DNA from: Pontederia crassipes
Lineage: Eukaryota > Streptophyta > Magnoliopsida > Commelinales > Pontederiaceae
Direction: 5' to 3'
Assembly: GCA_030549335.1 (NCBI GenBank)
Contig: CM060194.1
Span: forward strand, 57,254,547-57,318,546
Length of the DNA stretch: 64,000 nucleotides
Shown here: positions 31,331-45,400 of the stretch, piece after piece
Position numbering within the stretch: the first letter of the stretch is position 1
Layout: each line of letters starts with the position of its first letter
Translations under genes and position numbers: made by a program
The notes under the pieces: model-generated
The model's input: the letters and a program-made list of their open reading frames with translations, nothing else
Told to the model about the DNA's origin: nothing
Database searches by the model: none

Positions 31331-32900
31331 TTGATCTTTTAAAGAAAATGGACTATAATACTCTTAAAAGGGGATGATTAGAGGAATAATTTGATCATCT
31401 AAACTATTCCCAACCCCACTCTTCCTCCCTAACCCTCTCATCTTTTTCCCTCCCACTCGGCCGGCAGCAACTCTCCATTCTCTTCCCTCAATCTCCCTCA
31501 ACTCGCTCCTTAGCAAACCATGGGAGCACCTCACACCAGCAACACTGGAGGAAGAAGGAGACGCCCCCATCTTGCAGCATTCCACTCCACAGTTCCATGG
31601 CAGCTCCCTCGTATCCTTTCCTCACAGTAGCATACCGGCAAGAGCAGCAAGGGGAAAGAAGCTCCACCACTCACAACAGAAGCTACCCTCACTCCCACTC
31701 CTCACACTCAGCCGACAACAGCACAAAGGAAGAGGATCAAGTGCTGGAATCAAGGGAAAAGAAGAAGACAGAAAGGGAGGAGGGTGCTGCCACACAGGAG
31801 GAAGAAGAGAGAAGAAAATGCAAGAGGAATTAGCATTAGGATTTTAATTTAAATCCTAAAAGTATATTTAAGGGGATCCAAATTCTAATATTGTCTTAAT
31901 GATATTTGATGTGTTTGGATTAAGGTTTTGGAAATCACACATGAGATTCTCCATGCTGAAGATCAGGGAATGTGCATGATTTCTCTTGTTCATTGTCTCA
32001 TACTTTTCAATATGGCACTATTCTATTGATGATGAAAGTTAGGGCTACAAATCGTCATTTCATTTGTGCATTTCCTTTCTTTAGCTACTGCTTCATTGAG
32101 TTAAAAATGTGTTAGGTTCTTATATTATTACTATCTCATGAATTATTTTCATGCCTTCTAATTAGTAGACATTTCCTGTTATTTGTAGAATAGATGATGT
32201 ATATTAATGTTGCCATCATTTTTTATCTTTAAAGATGAAATAGGAACTGATATGCATGTGTAAATGGTGAAAAATTGAGCAAAAACAGGATAAACCCTGC
32301 TATGGCACGACCATGATGCATATGACACGGTTGTGACCCTCTATGTGCTGTCACACATGTTGCAACGGGCATTAAATGGACAAGGTTGGGTGGTGTTTAC
32401 TAGTCTATGTAGCGGCCATGACAAATTGTGGCATGGTCGTGACCTTGTGTGCTGCCATGCCTTGAACATTCTAACGAGAAGCTGGCAAAAATGAGCCTTT
32501 GTAATAGGCGTTCATATGGAGTGGAACGATTGTGATTCCAATATGTAGCAAAAGGTGGAACGGTCGTGAAAATATGACCACTAGAGCGACCATTTTCCTA
32601 AGGTGGAATAGTGTCCCGATGAGCAGCTTAGGTTCCAGGCCACTAGAACGGTCCTTACCATGGTTTGGAACGGTCGTGACTAGTCAAGGCCCAAAAATTG
32701 GCCCACTAGAACAACTATTATCGGATGGCTTCACGATTGTTCCTAGACATTGTCATGGCCACAACCCTTCTTGGCACAGCTGTGACCAATGTATGTGACG
32801 CCATTGTGCTGAATGTTTTCACTTGGAATTTTTTATGCTCGGACATCCTTAAGTAGGATTAAAATTTGTCACATGTATTGAATGATTGAATAAATTGTTG
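31331..32900 (+). mobile_element. LTR-like remnant, forward orientation
   Basis: Composition and order recall the gypsy LTRs: a pyrimidine-rich start (31,400-31,500), a purine-rich GAAGAAGA stretch (31,750-31,830), then a section (32,300-32,800) with many CACGACC/GGTCGTGAC words. No terminal motifs, partner LTR or coding domain were found. The open frames of about 75-90 residues are low-complexity. Confidence 0.35.
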
Positions 32901-35700
32901 AGTGTAATTAAAAGACGAATTTGGTGAAGGTTACCGATCATATATACATGAATATCATATTAATCAAAATAAAAATTTTGACTCGTCAACTAAAGATAAA
33001 ATTATATACAAAAGAGTGAACATCACGAAAGAATAAAGATGAATAATATCATCATAAAATGCGAAAAACTAATAAAAGAATCATCATTAATACATCATCT
33101 AAGTAAATGATTCAAGATACTCATGAACTGTCACCACGAGTTTGGAACCTAACCTACATATTTGAATATGTAGGAAAGATAAAAAATCTCACTATGTAAA
33201 ATAGAAATAAAGGCATCATACATGATAATTGAGAGAAAAGAATAAATCATGATAGCATCATCTTCATAAGGTCATTATCATATAATGAGCAAAGGAAATG
33301 ATCATAAGACCAAAGTATAAAGTAAGGTATCTTCCTAAGGGCATATTAGAAAGGATCAAAATGGATCACAACGAGTGCCAACGATTATCATACCAATAAT
33401 AATGAAAATAATCATAAGAGCGAAAGTAGATAATCATGAAACGAATCATCTTCATTAAATCATATTAATATAAGATCAAGAAGGATCATAAGAAATCATT
33501 ATAAAAATGACAAATGTCAATCATCATCATCACATTAGAAAAGTTTTATTATTAATATGCTTCGTCTTTATCATCGTTGTCATCGTCATCATATTAGTTC
33601 ATCTTTGACTTAATGTGAGTATCTTCAATCCGTAGAGTATCTTTCAACTTATATATTATCTTTCAACTCACACTACAAAAAAACTTTATCATTTGCAACC
33701 ATTGCAAGAAATCTATCATCATGATCATGGGGAAGTATCTTTCAGTTCCAACAAAATAAGGGCATCTTTCAATTCACAGTGGGAAGGAGTCAACACACTC
33801 TGAATTGACCATCACTAATATATCATCATAAGATCTCTTCATTTAACATATTTTCATCTTGTAAGATTTTAATTAATCTTGTTAAGAGATTATAGATTAG
33901 GATTGAATCATCATAAGATGAATCATAACATCATATATCACCGAGGATCACTATGCAAAATTATCATGATAAATTGATAATCATAGAGGACTTTAAATCA
34001 GAGTCTTTAACCATGTTAATGACAAGTAATAATGGGCAAATAATCATCATCATAAGATAAATCAAGATCGAAGACATAAATCAAGAGTCAAAATAAGTAT
34101 TGATATTATTTTTGTGCCGAAATTTGGGCCGAGTGTCAGGGAAACTTGGACTGAATCCATAGGATCAATTAGAGGACATCTTCTAGCTTTTTTGGTACAG
34201 AATTTGAGCTGGGTTTGGATCATACCCGGATTGGGTTCCTTGTACCCTAGCCAAATCATCATCAACTTGCACTACAAGAAAATGGGCGATTAGCGACGCG
34301 AAGTAGCATCACAGATTATAGTGACGCTACATCGATGTCACTAGCGCCTTCATGGCGTCCACTTTGCATCCTAATAAAGAGACACTATTTGCCTCTCAAT
34401 AGCGTCTCATTAGCGTGTTCTTAACTATTCATGAAATAGACGCTAACGAAGGCGCCTTTGAGACGCTATTATTGCGCGCCACGAAGAAAAAATACGTGGG
34501 AGAACCTAGCGCCGTTCTCATGTTGAAATCTCTTGACGGTAACCTAGCATCGCACACGTTGCGGCTCTAAGGAGACGCTATCTGGTATCACACGCTTAAA
34601 CGACGCTATGTAGACGCCAATGTGATTACTTGGAAACTATATATGTGATTCATTGATCCTGACGCAGAATCCATCCTCGCGAGGCCATGAACCGAGCACG
34701 TCTGGGTCGAACGTCCGGAATGATAACAATAACTCTCAAATTTGGGATAGAAACAAACCATGAATACAAACTATGCTTTTGTTACTTATAGACTTAGATA
34801 TACATATAGTTTGTTAGTTCAGTTTATTACTTTTTGTATTCTTATGTTAAATATTATGCCTGTGATGCTTTTATATTGCTTGTGATGTATATCAATGCAT
34901 TTTTATATGCATTATATAATTGTATGGCATGGGTAGAGGAAAAATGAGGCTGGTATGGGTAAAAAAATATGCAAGTAGCGCCTTCATAGTGTCACATTTG
35001 CGTCACAAAAGTAGTCGATGCTGAGTTAAATATATCGTTCTTAGTGCCATATTCACGCCTCATTGATTACATAGATACCATCATATTTGCGACTCATGGG
35101 TGCCGGAATAGTGCCTCAGACCTAGCGCCACCTGCGCGTTGACGTAGAGATGCATTTCTTCTACGCCCAGCCGGAAATCACGCGTCTTAATAACGTTGAG
35201 ATAGCGTCAACGCGTGGCTCTAGTAGCATCTCATTTCCGTTGACTCTATTGCGATGCTAGTAGCCACCGATTTCTAGCGTCCCATAAATTCGGCGCTAGT
35301 TAGATGCGAATGAGACGCTCTTCATCATGAAGATGTAATAGCGCCTCCCTAACGTCGCTAGTCATGGGTTGCTATTCCTCGATTTTCTTGTAGTGCTGGG
35401 TAAAGTTCTCCCTACACTGGACCTCGGAAAAGGTTGACCATAAGTAATCGTTCAGGGGGACTAAGTCATCACATGCTAGCTCAAGTGATGGCGTTGGAAA
35501 CATCTACACCAAGAAGTTAGGAGATCTCGGCCTAGCTAGCCAAGTTCGACGAATCAGCATAAGATAAAAAGCTATCTAATTAATTATTGAAGATGAAAAG
35601 ATGATGAAAGTCACGTAGGTTGACTAAGATGAATGACTTGAAACATAAATATGAAAATGATGATGAATGCATCAAGAAAATGCTAATGTATGTTTCCTTG
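32900..35700 (-). mobile_element. LTR-like remnant, reverse orientation, split by a CACTA element
   Basis: The run of ATCATCATAAG words and the phrase CTGTCACCACGAG...CCTACATATTTGAATATGTAGG (about 33,127-33,175) resemble the reverse complement of the gypsy LTR segment near 24,235-24,310. It continues to 34,269, is interrupted by the CACTA element at 34270-35395, and appears to resume to about 35,700. Ends are not defined. Confidence 0.4.
34270..35395. mobile_element. Second non-autonomous CACTA transposon
   Basis: The left end is CACTACAAGAAAATGGGCGA and the right end TCGATTTTCTTGTAGTG, so the 13-bp tips CACTACAAGAAAA are perfect inverted repeats of the canonical plant CACTA type. The flanking trinucleotides are TTG and CTG, an imperfect 3-bp duplication. 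The 1,126-bp interior has no transposase and is filled with AGCGTC/GACGCT words in both orientations, a different subterminal motif set from the element at 2683-4376, so the two belong to different families. Confidence 0.9.
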
Positions 35701-38700
35701 CGACATGATGTTATAAGATGTTAAAGTTAATCAAGATAAGTACATGATATGCTTTAACTTAATATTTAATGATGTTATATTATTATCTTATCTTACCATG
35801 ACGATTGTTCACATATCATATCGAGTACATATGTATCTCATAGCATGCATACCTCTTATATATATTTTTTATTATGTTGAAATGCATATGACAAGACATG
35901 TACAAATCATGTTATATATTCATATGCATGCATGGATCTCGACATACTCTAATGAGATAAATTTTCTTTAACCCATGAATTCGTGTAGGTATGGAGAAAA
36001 CTTAGGCTTGGTAGCGGTGACCTCATGACAGAGGTTGCACATGTATCAGTCGGGCTTATGACCCAAGCTAACTTATGTTATTTTTATGTTGATGTTGAAC
36101 TCTTCTATGGAGTCATGTATGCATAGTTTATGGGTCTTGAGTTGTAAACTTTGATATAGACTCCTTAGGTTATTTATATTATGTCGAACCCTTATATTGA
36201 GTTTATGATGTTAGAGTCTACGTGACCCATGAACTAGTTGATATTATCTTTGAACTTATATGCTTACGAAGTCTTTTGGTGTATTTTATGTTAATTGTTT
36301 CTTGATAGAAGTTATGTGTGGTTCATCCACATACGTACTCGTACCACAATTTAATATTTTTAAAAATAAAGAGTTTGATGTATTGTTATAAATTGTGTGA
36401 TGCTGGACTAGGGCTACTTGGGGCGAGAGGTTCTTGGTGCCATAAATATTTTGATGACTTGTAATGCGCCATAAATATTTGGGAGTGCTCTCAAATATTT
36501 TTATAAATAAAATTTGTAAGAATCGAATAAAGAATATCAAAGAAGAAATATATTTATTTTGTCTTCTTGCTTTTTTTTAAATTTTTTTAAGCAAATGCAT
36601 GTACAAGAAATGGCATGGATAACATGGGATGACTTATCTATTTAGGATTCTTTTAAAGAGATTGCATCTTAAAATGACAAAGGGCATGCCGTAAACATTC
36701 CAAATACAAGATTGTGTTGTCATATAAGTATATTTTCTGACATAAATTGCTGATTTAGTTTTTATCCATCGTTTAGAAATTTGAATATTCTTGAAGACAT
36801 ATTCAATTTTCGAGTGAGGCACAATGTAAGATATTTATTTATTTATATTTTATTAGTTAGAAGGAACTTATATTTCTAAAGGAGAACCATGTATCATGAC
36901 TATGGCTTAATAATTGTGAAAATAAATTTGTCATAATTGGTGACAACTTTCTTTCTCAATGAAGAGTAAGATTGTTTACGGGTCGATGGGATTGTGCTAG
37001 TTTGGGTGTTGGAATCATGGATGGTCCTAGGTAGTTACTTGATATCATAAAAAATGCTTATACTTATAAATACCTTTTTTAAAAGAAAGTTTCATTATAG
37101 TCCCAGGATTAAAACTTGAATACTAGATGTTTGATGGATACAATTTTATACGTGTTTTACATACATAATTTGGATTGTTTTTCATAGTTTTTATCATTGC
37201 ATACATCTACTTTATTATTTATTTTCTTAAATTCTTTCAATAGTCACTTAATTGTGCTTTATTTTATTCTCAAAATTGTTAGTGTGAAGCAATCAGACCA
37301 AAAAAGCATGCAAAACAAAGCTCGAAGAATGCATATGGAAAACTTTCAGTAGAAACCGAGTGGGGTTGGCATCGTACTCGGGCAGAGTATCTCTTAAAAA
37401 TAAATTCCAAATTGATTTATGTACAAAAATAAAATTTGAACTGAAACCCGCCCAAGTTGTACTAAACTCGACCCGAGTTCAATACAATCAATTGATGGAA
37501 CACCTAGTTTTTTTGGCCAACTTTCACTCGGATTAGAGCTATGATTTCAACTCGGCACCCGGTCGCCAAACCTATAAATATGGATGTATCACAAACTCAA
37601 CTCAAAGAACATGCAATCTCAGAGTTTGAAGTCCTAGCTGAACTAGAAACGAGAGACGAAGTTTTACTATGCGCCACTACAAATCTATCAAGAATTGGAG
37701 ATTTCGAAGTTTCGGGACTGTTTGGGGCATAATTTCAATCAAAGATTATTCCAGAGACGTCAACCACTTCTTGAGAGTTTGATTCACAATTTTGAATCTT
37801 TATTTTTATATTTTCTCCCTCGAATTTGATGTTAATTCTTTCGATTATGGATTAGTTTAGTTGTTAGAGGAAAACTATGTTGAACTTCGATCTTCTTTTA
37901 ATATAGTTTATTATTTGAACTAATGAGAACATTGATATGATATATGTTTAATGCTTTATCTCTTTCTTGCATTAATATTATATAATTTTGCATGATAATT
38001 GCAAGAGAAAGTTAATCGGTTTGCACTAATTCGGCTGTTTGAGCAACTCGGACCGAGTAGGATTCAACTCGGGCCGGGTTCCTTCATTATTTTTATTTGA
38101 CTAAACATTGAGTTGATCCCGACTGAGTTTTATGTGATATTTTCGTTAGTAAATTAGTTTAATTGATAATAATTGTGTCATTAAAAGAGATTTGCAAATT
38201 AAAGTATCTTAGATAAAATAAATTGGAGTTAATCAAGTTTTTTATGTCTTTAATTTTTAATTCTATTTAAGATAGTTAGGTTCTCAAGCTGTTTAGTCCT
38301 TTACTTTAAGCAACCTTTCATGTTAATGCATCTTAGTTGAAAGAAGATTAAACTAGATTGAGTTTTCAATGTGCTTTGATCACATTTTTATTTAGGGTAG
38401 TTAGGTTCTCAAGCTTTTAAGTCCTATATGTTTTTATCTGTTTATTTTCTACAAGAACTCTATATTTGATTATTGATAATTAAGAGAATCTGATAGGGAT
38501 ACATAGTTTAAATTTTAACTTTTTCTCACATTAATTAAAGACATCATTATCTTTGGTTGTCATCAATTTGAATCACTTTTATCTGAACTCATTTTTGCTA
38601 TTTTCTTAATTAATAAACTTAAGTTAGAAAGATAAAAATCTAAATTAGTCCTCATGAATTTGACACTCTATTTACTCTTTATTACTTAATAATATTTAAT

Positions 38701-38755
38701 ATACTTGATAGTATATTTGTGCTTAATTTCTGCACATTAAGTTTTTGGATTTTTA
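35700..38755. other. AT-rich region with LTR-like segments, no genes seen
   Basis: Near 35,980-36,060 a TAGGTATGGAGAAAAC...GAGGTTGCACATG stretch recalls the 3' part of the gypsy LTRs. From about 37,320 to 38,100 there are ACTCGGGC/CCCGAGT words and a TATAAATA box (about 37571) in a layout that looks like another LTR. A repeated phrase, GATAGTTAGGTTCTCAAGCT, and its close match occur near 38,270 and 38,396. No conserved protein was found. Confidence 0.4.
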
Positions 38756-41700
38756 GGAGTCCCGAAGGGGATACTCTCCCAAAAGTAATCTCCAGATGAA
38801 TGTTCTTATGCAAAAGTCAAAATGTATGCAGCAAGATTACCCTTGCAACTAACACATTTGCATGTAAATTTTTCAAAAAATGGAGTTAGATTCCAAATAT
38901 CATCCAAGATGGTTGAGATTCTCCATGGTGGGTTCATACCTTTGCTAATGATGTTTAAAGATTGGGAATCAGATTCAACGATAAGCTTCTTGATGACCAA
39001 TTCCTTGCACTTGAATATCCTTATTCTCATGTTCCAAGATTCAGCTTCTAGAACTAAATGAAAATATATCTTTGAGTCACCTGCACAAACAAAAAGTGAA
39101 TTAGCAGATCTAATAATATGGCCTACTCCTCCCTCCACACTAGAGCTCATAAAAGAGCCATCCGTTTCAATTTGAACTCGAAAGATGTAGAGGCTCCCAA
39201 CGGGATATTTGTTGGTGCCCCAGAGAAAGGTCCCTGGTGTGGTGGTTTTTTAGTTCATTGTAGCTATCCATCACTCTCTCCCACACTATAGATATAGTTG
39301 TTTAGATGGAATTAAAAAAACCATCGTTCCTTGCTTTCGAAATACTCCACGGACATGAGGCATAAATTACAAGAAGACTAGTTTTAGAAGAAACATCCAA
39401 AAGGTTCCCCTCTTGAATCAAATCATCCTCAGCCCAAGTCGACATATACATGAAGCTATAATAAAGTTTATGTTGAAAGATATTCAAATATGAGTCGCAA
39501 ATGAACATTCAAAGAAAAGTTGCACATTTGTTTGAATAGAGGAGACACACAGCATGGAATAATGGTAAGATCAAATCTAGAAAGCATATCTTTGGTGGGG
39601 AGTTTTTGTGCAAAATTTTTCAAAGAACATTTTTTATTTTAAGGGGGATGTTAATTTTTCAAATTATCTTCCATCCTAAGCATCCAGCAAACTAGTAAGA
39701 TGGGTGGGGGGGTGGGGGGGTGGGGGGGTTCTGCTAATGAAACCATAAACTGATTTGTGTGGGGGGAGGGGGGGGGGGGGGGGGGGGGGGGTGGGGGTCT
39801 GCTAATGAAACCATAAACTGATTTTGCAATTACCTGACCATATATATCTAGTGCCCATAACCACTTATCTTCATAGGGACGAGCAAACACATATATGTTG
39901 AGAATTCTAGAAACTAGAGAGGGAGCAAAAAGATCATGTAAGATGGATTCATTCCATGTGGAGCCAAATAAGAGATCACATACATGCATTGTATGCGCAG
40001 GAGAATTAACATTAGTGTAAGTATATAAGTAAGCATTTAACGTAATGGATTCTAAAACAAGGATCTCTAATTATAAGTGTATTCTTTTCATCGCCAATTT
40101 ATTTTCTCGTGGCAAGTTTAATGTCCTCCAGCACTTGCAAGATAAGTTCCAAACAATAGAAGTTTTTGTGTGATTTGTATTTAATTGTGAGCACCAAGGG
40201 TGAGGAAAAGCATACTTATCGATTAACATGGTAACAACAAGTTTTGGTTTGTATTGACGGATATCCAAAACCCTTCTAGCAATAAGAGATGTTCGAACAT
40301 GGGTCTATTTCTTTATTCCTAGCCCCAGCATATAGGGGTGATTGTACAATTTGGTAGTTAATCCTTGTGTGTTTTTAGGTTTAGACCCAAGGAACTTCTT
40401 GATAGTTTTCTCCAACGATTCAATGAAACCCATAGAAATATTGATTGAGCAAAGGGAGAAAATTGGGAGTGTGTTTAAAGTAGCCTTTACAAGAGTAGTT
40501 TCCCAGTCTGATTTATTTTTCAACCAACTATTTTTCCTTCCATTTTTTTCAGTCATATGATTAGGATTTGACTTTATGAGTGATCTATTGGAATCCCCAA
40601 GTACATAAATGGATAATAGTCAATACTGATTTCTAGGATGTTAATACTTGACTATTTTCTTCTCCGGTGCATTTTAGGTGGCAGATAAATTGCTAATTTA
40701 TCTAGATTAATTTTTTGATTTGTTGGTATTTTATATATGTTAAAGACATCCTTGTGTCTTTTACAATTTGTTTTAGTGGCTGCAATACATATTAAAATCA
40801 TTCGCATATAACAAGTGGCTCATAAAAAAATCCTTGATTTAAAATGGTATAATTCTTCGCGTACTTACTTCTTGATCTAGAAAGGAGGAGAAAACTTGTG
40901 AAACTAAAATGAACATATAAGAGGATAATGGGTCTCCTTGTCTAATTTTTTTATAATTTTTAAAAATATGAGCATATGAAGATGGGGGATTGGATACAAG
41001 TTTTAATCCATGCAATGAATTGAGATAGAAAATCCATTGCAATGAGTACATTAAATACAACATCCCAAGATATTCTGTCAAAAGATTTTTTCATATCTAT
41101 CTTGAGGAGAATAATTTTTTTTCCTATCAATGATCATAAAATGTGCTATTTCTTAGGCCAGACAACATTATCTTTTACTGATTTGCCTACAGCAAATGTG
41201 GATTGGGAAGGATCAATCAAGTCATTAATAGTTTAGCAATAACTCTGTAGCTAATATTACAAAGTGCAGTGGGTTTGTGAGCTGTGACTAATTTAGGATT
41301 AGATCTTTTTGGTACAAAAGTAATTGTCATGTGAGAGAAGTCAGGTGGCAAGGAATTTGATAAGAAGAAGGATTTTATGTCTTATAATGTGCTTATAAAT
41401 CTTGTAAAAATTCACGAGTAAAACGATTGACGCCTAAAGTTTTCCAAAGAAATATGCTCCAAAATAGTTTTTTTTGCTGATCTCTGATGGGGGAGGTGAT
41501 TATGTGATGCCACGAAATCTTGAGAGTGGATAGAGTAGGCCATGAGGATATATAACCGAGGAGGACTACTCTCATGCTCCCATAGTTCTTTTTGTAGTAT
41601 TCAACAAAATCTTACTTAATATCTTTTTTACTAGTTAGGACTTTCCCATCCACATTCTCAATCCTACTGATATAATTTTTTTCTTTGTCTTAAATTTGTG

Positions 41701-41959
41701 CTTAACTGAAAGAAAGTTTTGTACTTTTATTATCATCTTTTAACCATGTAATTATGGATTTAGACCACCATATTGATTTGTCTAAGATAAACAACATGTT
41801 GATTGTATAGATTTGAGTTTTTATTCTATAATAATGAGATTTTGTTGTTCATCCTTAAGTTTCGTATTTCTTGTTTTATCTTTTGTGCTCTATTTTCTAA
41901 CTTTCCCAAATCAGTTTTCTTCCAATGTAAAGTTTCTTTTTTTAAATAAGTCTAAAGGG
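38756..41959 (-). pseudogene. LINE3, 3' portion: reverse transcriptase to RNase H, decayed
   Basis: Minus-strand non-LTR retrotransposon ORF2 in fragments. The RT start lies near 41,393-41,575. RT residues KIRQGDPLSSYMFILVSQVF fall within 40,839-41,081. A later RT/thumb fragment, LGSKPKNTQGL, is near 40,305-40,556. An AKSVYGFIS stretch (zf-RVT side) is near 39,800. RNase H (38,806-39,150) shows the LEAESW glutamate and the ESDSQSLN aspartate. Stops and frameshifts are numerous. The 5' portion of the same LINE continues at 48372 beyond the copia insertion. The 3' end is approximate. Confidence 0.8.
39704..39797. repeat. Poly-G tract inside a 68-bp tandem duplication
   Basis: A run of 24 consecutive G (39768-39791) lies close to GGGGGGGT repeats (39704-39728). 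The following phrase, TCTGCTAATGAAACCATAAA, occurs twice, 68 bp apart (39730 and 39798). The tract interrupts the LINE3 frame with poly-Pro on the minus strand. Such G-runs can form quadruplexes and are prone to sequencing error. Confidence 0.9.
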
Positions 41960-42418
41960 TGTAGAGATTTTCTTCATATCAAAATCAACAAACAAATGAT
42001 ATTTATATAGATATAAAAAGAAGTACACTAATATGAGCCACTCAAAACACTCACACATAGAATGGAAAACACAAACACCTAACATATTTTTACACTCAAC
42101 CTATCACTTCATATCAACTATGACACCTACTACGCATGCACACTCCACCTACTCACGTAGAGATTCCCCTCTCTCTCACTTGCACAAATGGATACACCTA
42201 CAACACACTCTAGCTAACACTTGGAGTTGACACTCCACTTTGATGCACCAGAACATGGCCTTCCATCCCTATTTATAGGTGATGATGTTGGTGCTTATAA
42301 AGCAAAATGTCCACACATTATTATATTATATGTAATCTTCTAGAAAAATAACATTCTAGAACTAATCCTAGAATCTTCAAAGTATGTGGGTTGGGGTATG
42401 TCGGTGTTGTCTTCAACA
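41960..42418 (-). repeat. Copia LTR-a (3' LTR of interior 1)
   Basis: Aligns over its full 459 bp with LTR-b, including CACACATTATTATATT and the end GTCTTCAACA on the plus strand. A CTATTTATAGG stretch (about 42,270) marks the probable TATA region in either strand reading. Confidence 0.92.
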
Positions 42419-45400
42419 CTCCTCAATTTAATATCTCCTTGCAGTACCTTCTCTCAGAGGAAATGGTAGTCACTTTTGACATGTTTTGTTCGTGAATGAA
42501 GTATTGGATTTTTAGTTAGGCGAATTGCAGACTGGTTATCACAATATAACTCCATTGCTAGATCAATTGATTGATGTAAATCTTTTAATAATTGTGCTGG
42601 CCACACTCTTGAGTTGCCATTACACCTGTCATATATTCAGCTTCTGTACTTGATAAAAATATAATAGACTACCTTTTACTACACCATGATATTGCTTTAG
42701 ATCCGAGGCTAAGTAGTAGGAACGCTTGTATTAAGATCTCTAGCATAGTCGGCATCACAAAAGTCACTTACATGATATATTTTTCTTATAGAATAATCCA
42801 TAGTCGATTGTGTCATTGATATACAATTATCTTTATGGCTAAGGAATGAGAAATCTTTCTCCTTAAGATTCATTGAGTTATTTCAAGATGAAGCTTCTTT
42901 GGTTCTTGCAGAAATCTGTTGATAACTCCAACAACATGTTTGATATCAAGACATGTTAGTTTGAGATATTTCAAGCTTTCCACAAATTGTCTATATATGG
43001 TTGCATCTCTTAATAATTCCCTGGTAAAGCATAACTTTGTGTTTACCTCCATCAGTGTTGAGATTAGCTTGCAATCAAGCATTTTGAATTTCTCGAGTAG
43101 ATCTTGAGCATACTTCTATTGACATAAGAATAATCCTTCTTTTGTTGCTTCTAATTAAAGGCCAAGAAAATGCTTCATCTTACTAAGATCCTTCATTTGG
43201 AAGCGCATAGAGAGATTGTCTCGAATTTGATAAATCTCCTTGTCATCATCTCTTGCAATAATTAAGTTGTCAACATAGACTAGCACAATCACAAACTTTC
43301 CCTCTTGAGCCTTCACGAAAAAGATAGAATCAGCTGTCACCATAGAGTAGCCACAGTGCTTCAATAACTTTGTGATCTTTCCAAATCATGCCCTTGGTAC
43401 TTGTTTGAGTCCATATAATATCTTCTTTGATTTACATAAATAACTTGGATGATTAATGGACTCAAATCCTTGAGGTTGCTCCATATAGATATCATGATCT
43501 AAGTCCCCATGCAAAAATACATTCTTCACATCCATTTGCCATAGCTTCCACGATTTGCTTGTAGCTAAAGCCAATAAAACACGTACCATAGTGATCTTTG
43601 CTACTAGGTTGAATGCCTTTTCATAATCGAAGCCATACTACTAAGAGAATCCTCGGGCTACTAGGCTTTAGCTGATTTGTCGAGCTTTCTCTTGAGCTTG
43701 TAAACTCATTTGTAGGATATAGGTTACATGTCGCTTGGCTTTGGAACTAGTACCCACGTCTCATTCTGATGTAGAGCTTGGATCTCTTCCTCCATTCCTG
43801 ATCTCCACTCTTGATGTTTCGATGCTTCCTTGAATGAGTTGGGCTCATTTTCTTTGACGTCTTCAATTAATGTTGCATTTGCGTATTTTTTATTAGGCCT
43901 TCATTGTTTGCTTAATCTCCTTGGTGTTGAAGATTCTTCTTCAATCATTGAATCTTCTATTTGACTTGGCCATTCTTTTTCAAGAGATCTTTGGTGTTCT
44001 CTGGTTGGCTATAGACTCTTATTCTTTGAAGCTTCCTCTCTTCTTATTCTTATGTAGAACGAAGTGCTTCTCTTGTCATCTCATCTACTTGAACTTGAAT
44101 ATTGTCTTCAATATCATTTGTGTTGTGCAACGTCACATCTTTTGATCACCACCAAGATGATGCTTCGTCAAATACCACATTTCGAGAGATGTGGATTCGT
44201 TCAATTGTTGGATCACAATATCTCCATCCTTTTAGTTTGCTATCATATCTAATGAATATGCAACGCATTGCCTTATTATCGAACTTGGTATGAAGATTAT
44301 CTGTAATAGACATAGAGAACACATCCAAAAATCAGAAAATGACTCACCATGGGCTTGGTCTTCCACAACTTCTCGTATGGTGAGACAAATCCAATCTTTA
44401 CTTGAGGAAGCCTATTAATCACATGTGCAACTATCTTCGTACACTCCACCCAAAAATCGTGGAGGTACATTCTTTGCATGCAACATGCTTTTGCATATCT
44501 CTACTAGATGACGATTCTTCTTTTCGGCCATTTTGTTGTGGTGTATTAGGATAAGTGAGCTGACGGCGTATATAGCATGCTCGTAGATATTTAGAGAATT
44601 CCTATACTCTCCTTCATTGTCTGTGTGCAAGCAATCGAGCTCCTTCTCGACCTTCTCTTTAAATTCTTTAAACTTCGCCAATGCTTCAGATTTCTCTTTC
44701 ATGAAGTCCACCTAGACAAATCTAAAGAAGTAATTAATAAAGGTAATCATATAGCAAAATCCACAAATAGATGGTTGTTTTACGAAACCAAATACATGAG
44801 AGTGTACTAGCTCTAATGGTGCCTTAGCTTTGAGCTTCGACTCCTTGTAACATAGCTGATGAGCTTTACCAAATTGACAACCTGCATAGATGATATCTTC
44901 TCGGACATCTACGCAAGGAAGTCCCTTCACCATGGACTTATTCATCATTGCCTCCAACCTTTTATAGCTAACATGTCCGAGCCTTGCATGCCAAAGATTA
45001 GTTGTCTCATTTTTTCTTGACTAGTCTATGTATGCTTCTTGAGCACATTACATAGACAAACTCTAATTTTTTTCCTTCCATTATTGGTGGAGCAGTGTCT
45101 TAGATTCTTATAAGATTTAACATCTTTCAGCCTAAATATCACATAATTGTCGAAAGAAGTTAGTTGAGAAACTGATAATAAGTTCTTAGACATACCCGAC
45201 ACATGATAGACATGATCCAGCTCCACTTCATGTGATCCGAATCAAGAAACTATTATTTCCTTGCCAATATGAGTGATGACAACCGAGTGTTGTTTGTCGT
45301 CACCACCATGCGGTCACCTTTATACTTTGACATACTACGAAGCTTCTCTTCATCTCCTGTCATATGATTTGAACAACCACAATCAACTATCCAATCATTA

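Noticed and set aside
31364-31847. Possible small gene with overlapping frames
   Set aside because: Low-complexity Ser/Glu/Lys-rich frames in purine/pyrimidine-biased sequence that looks like an LTR 5' part; no conserved motif.
39651-39989. Proline-run protein of 112 residues
   Set aside because: LINE3 frame passing through the poly-G tract, not a gene.
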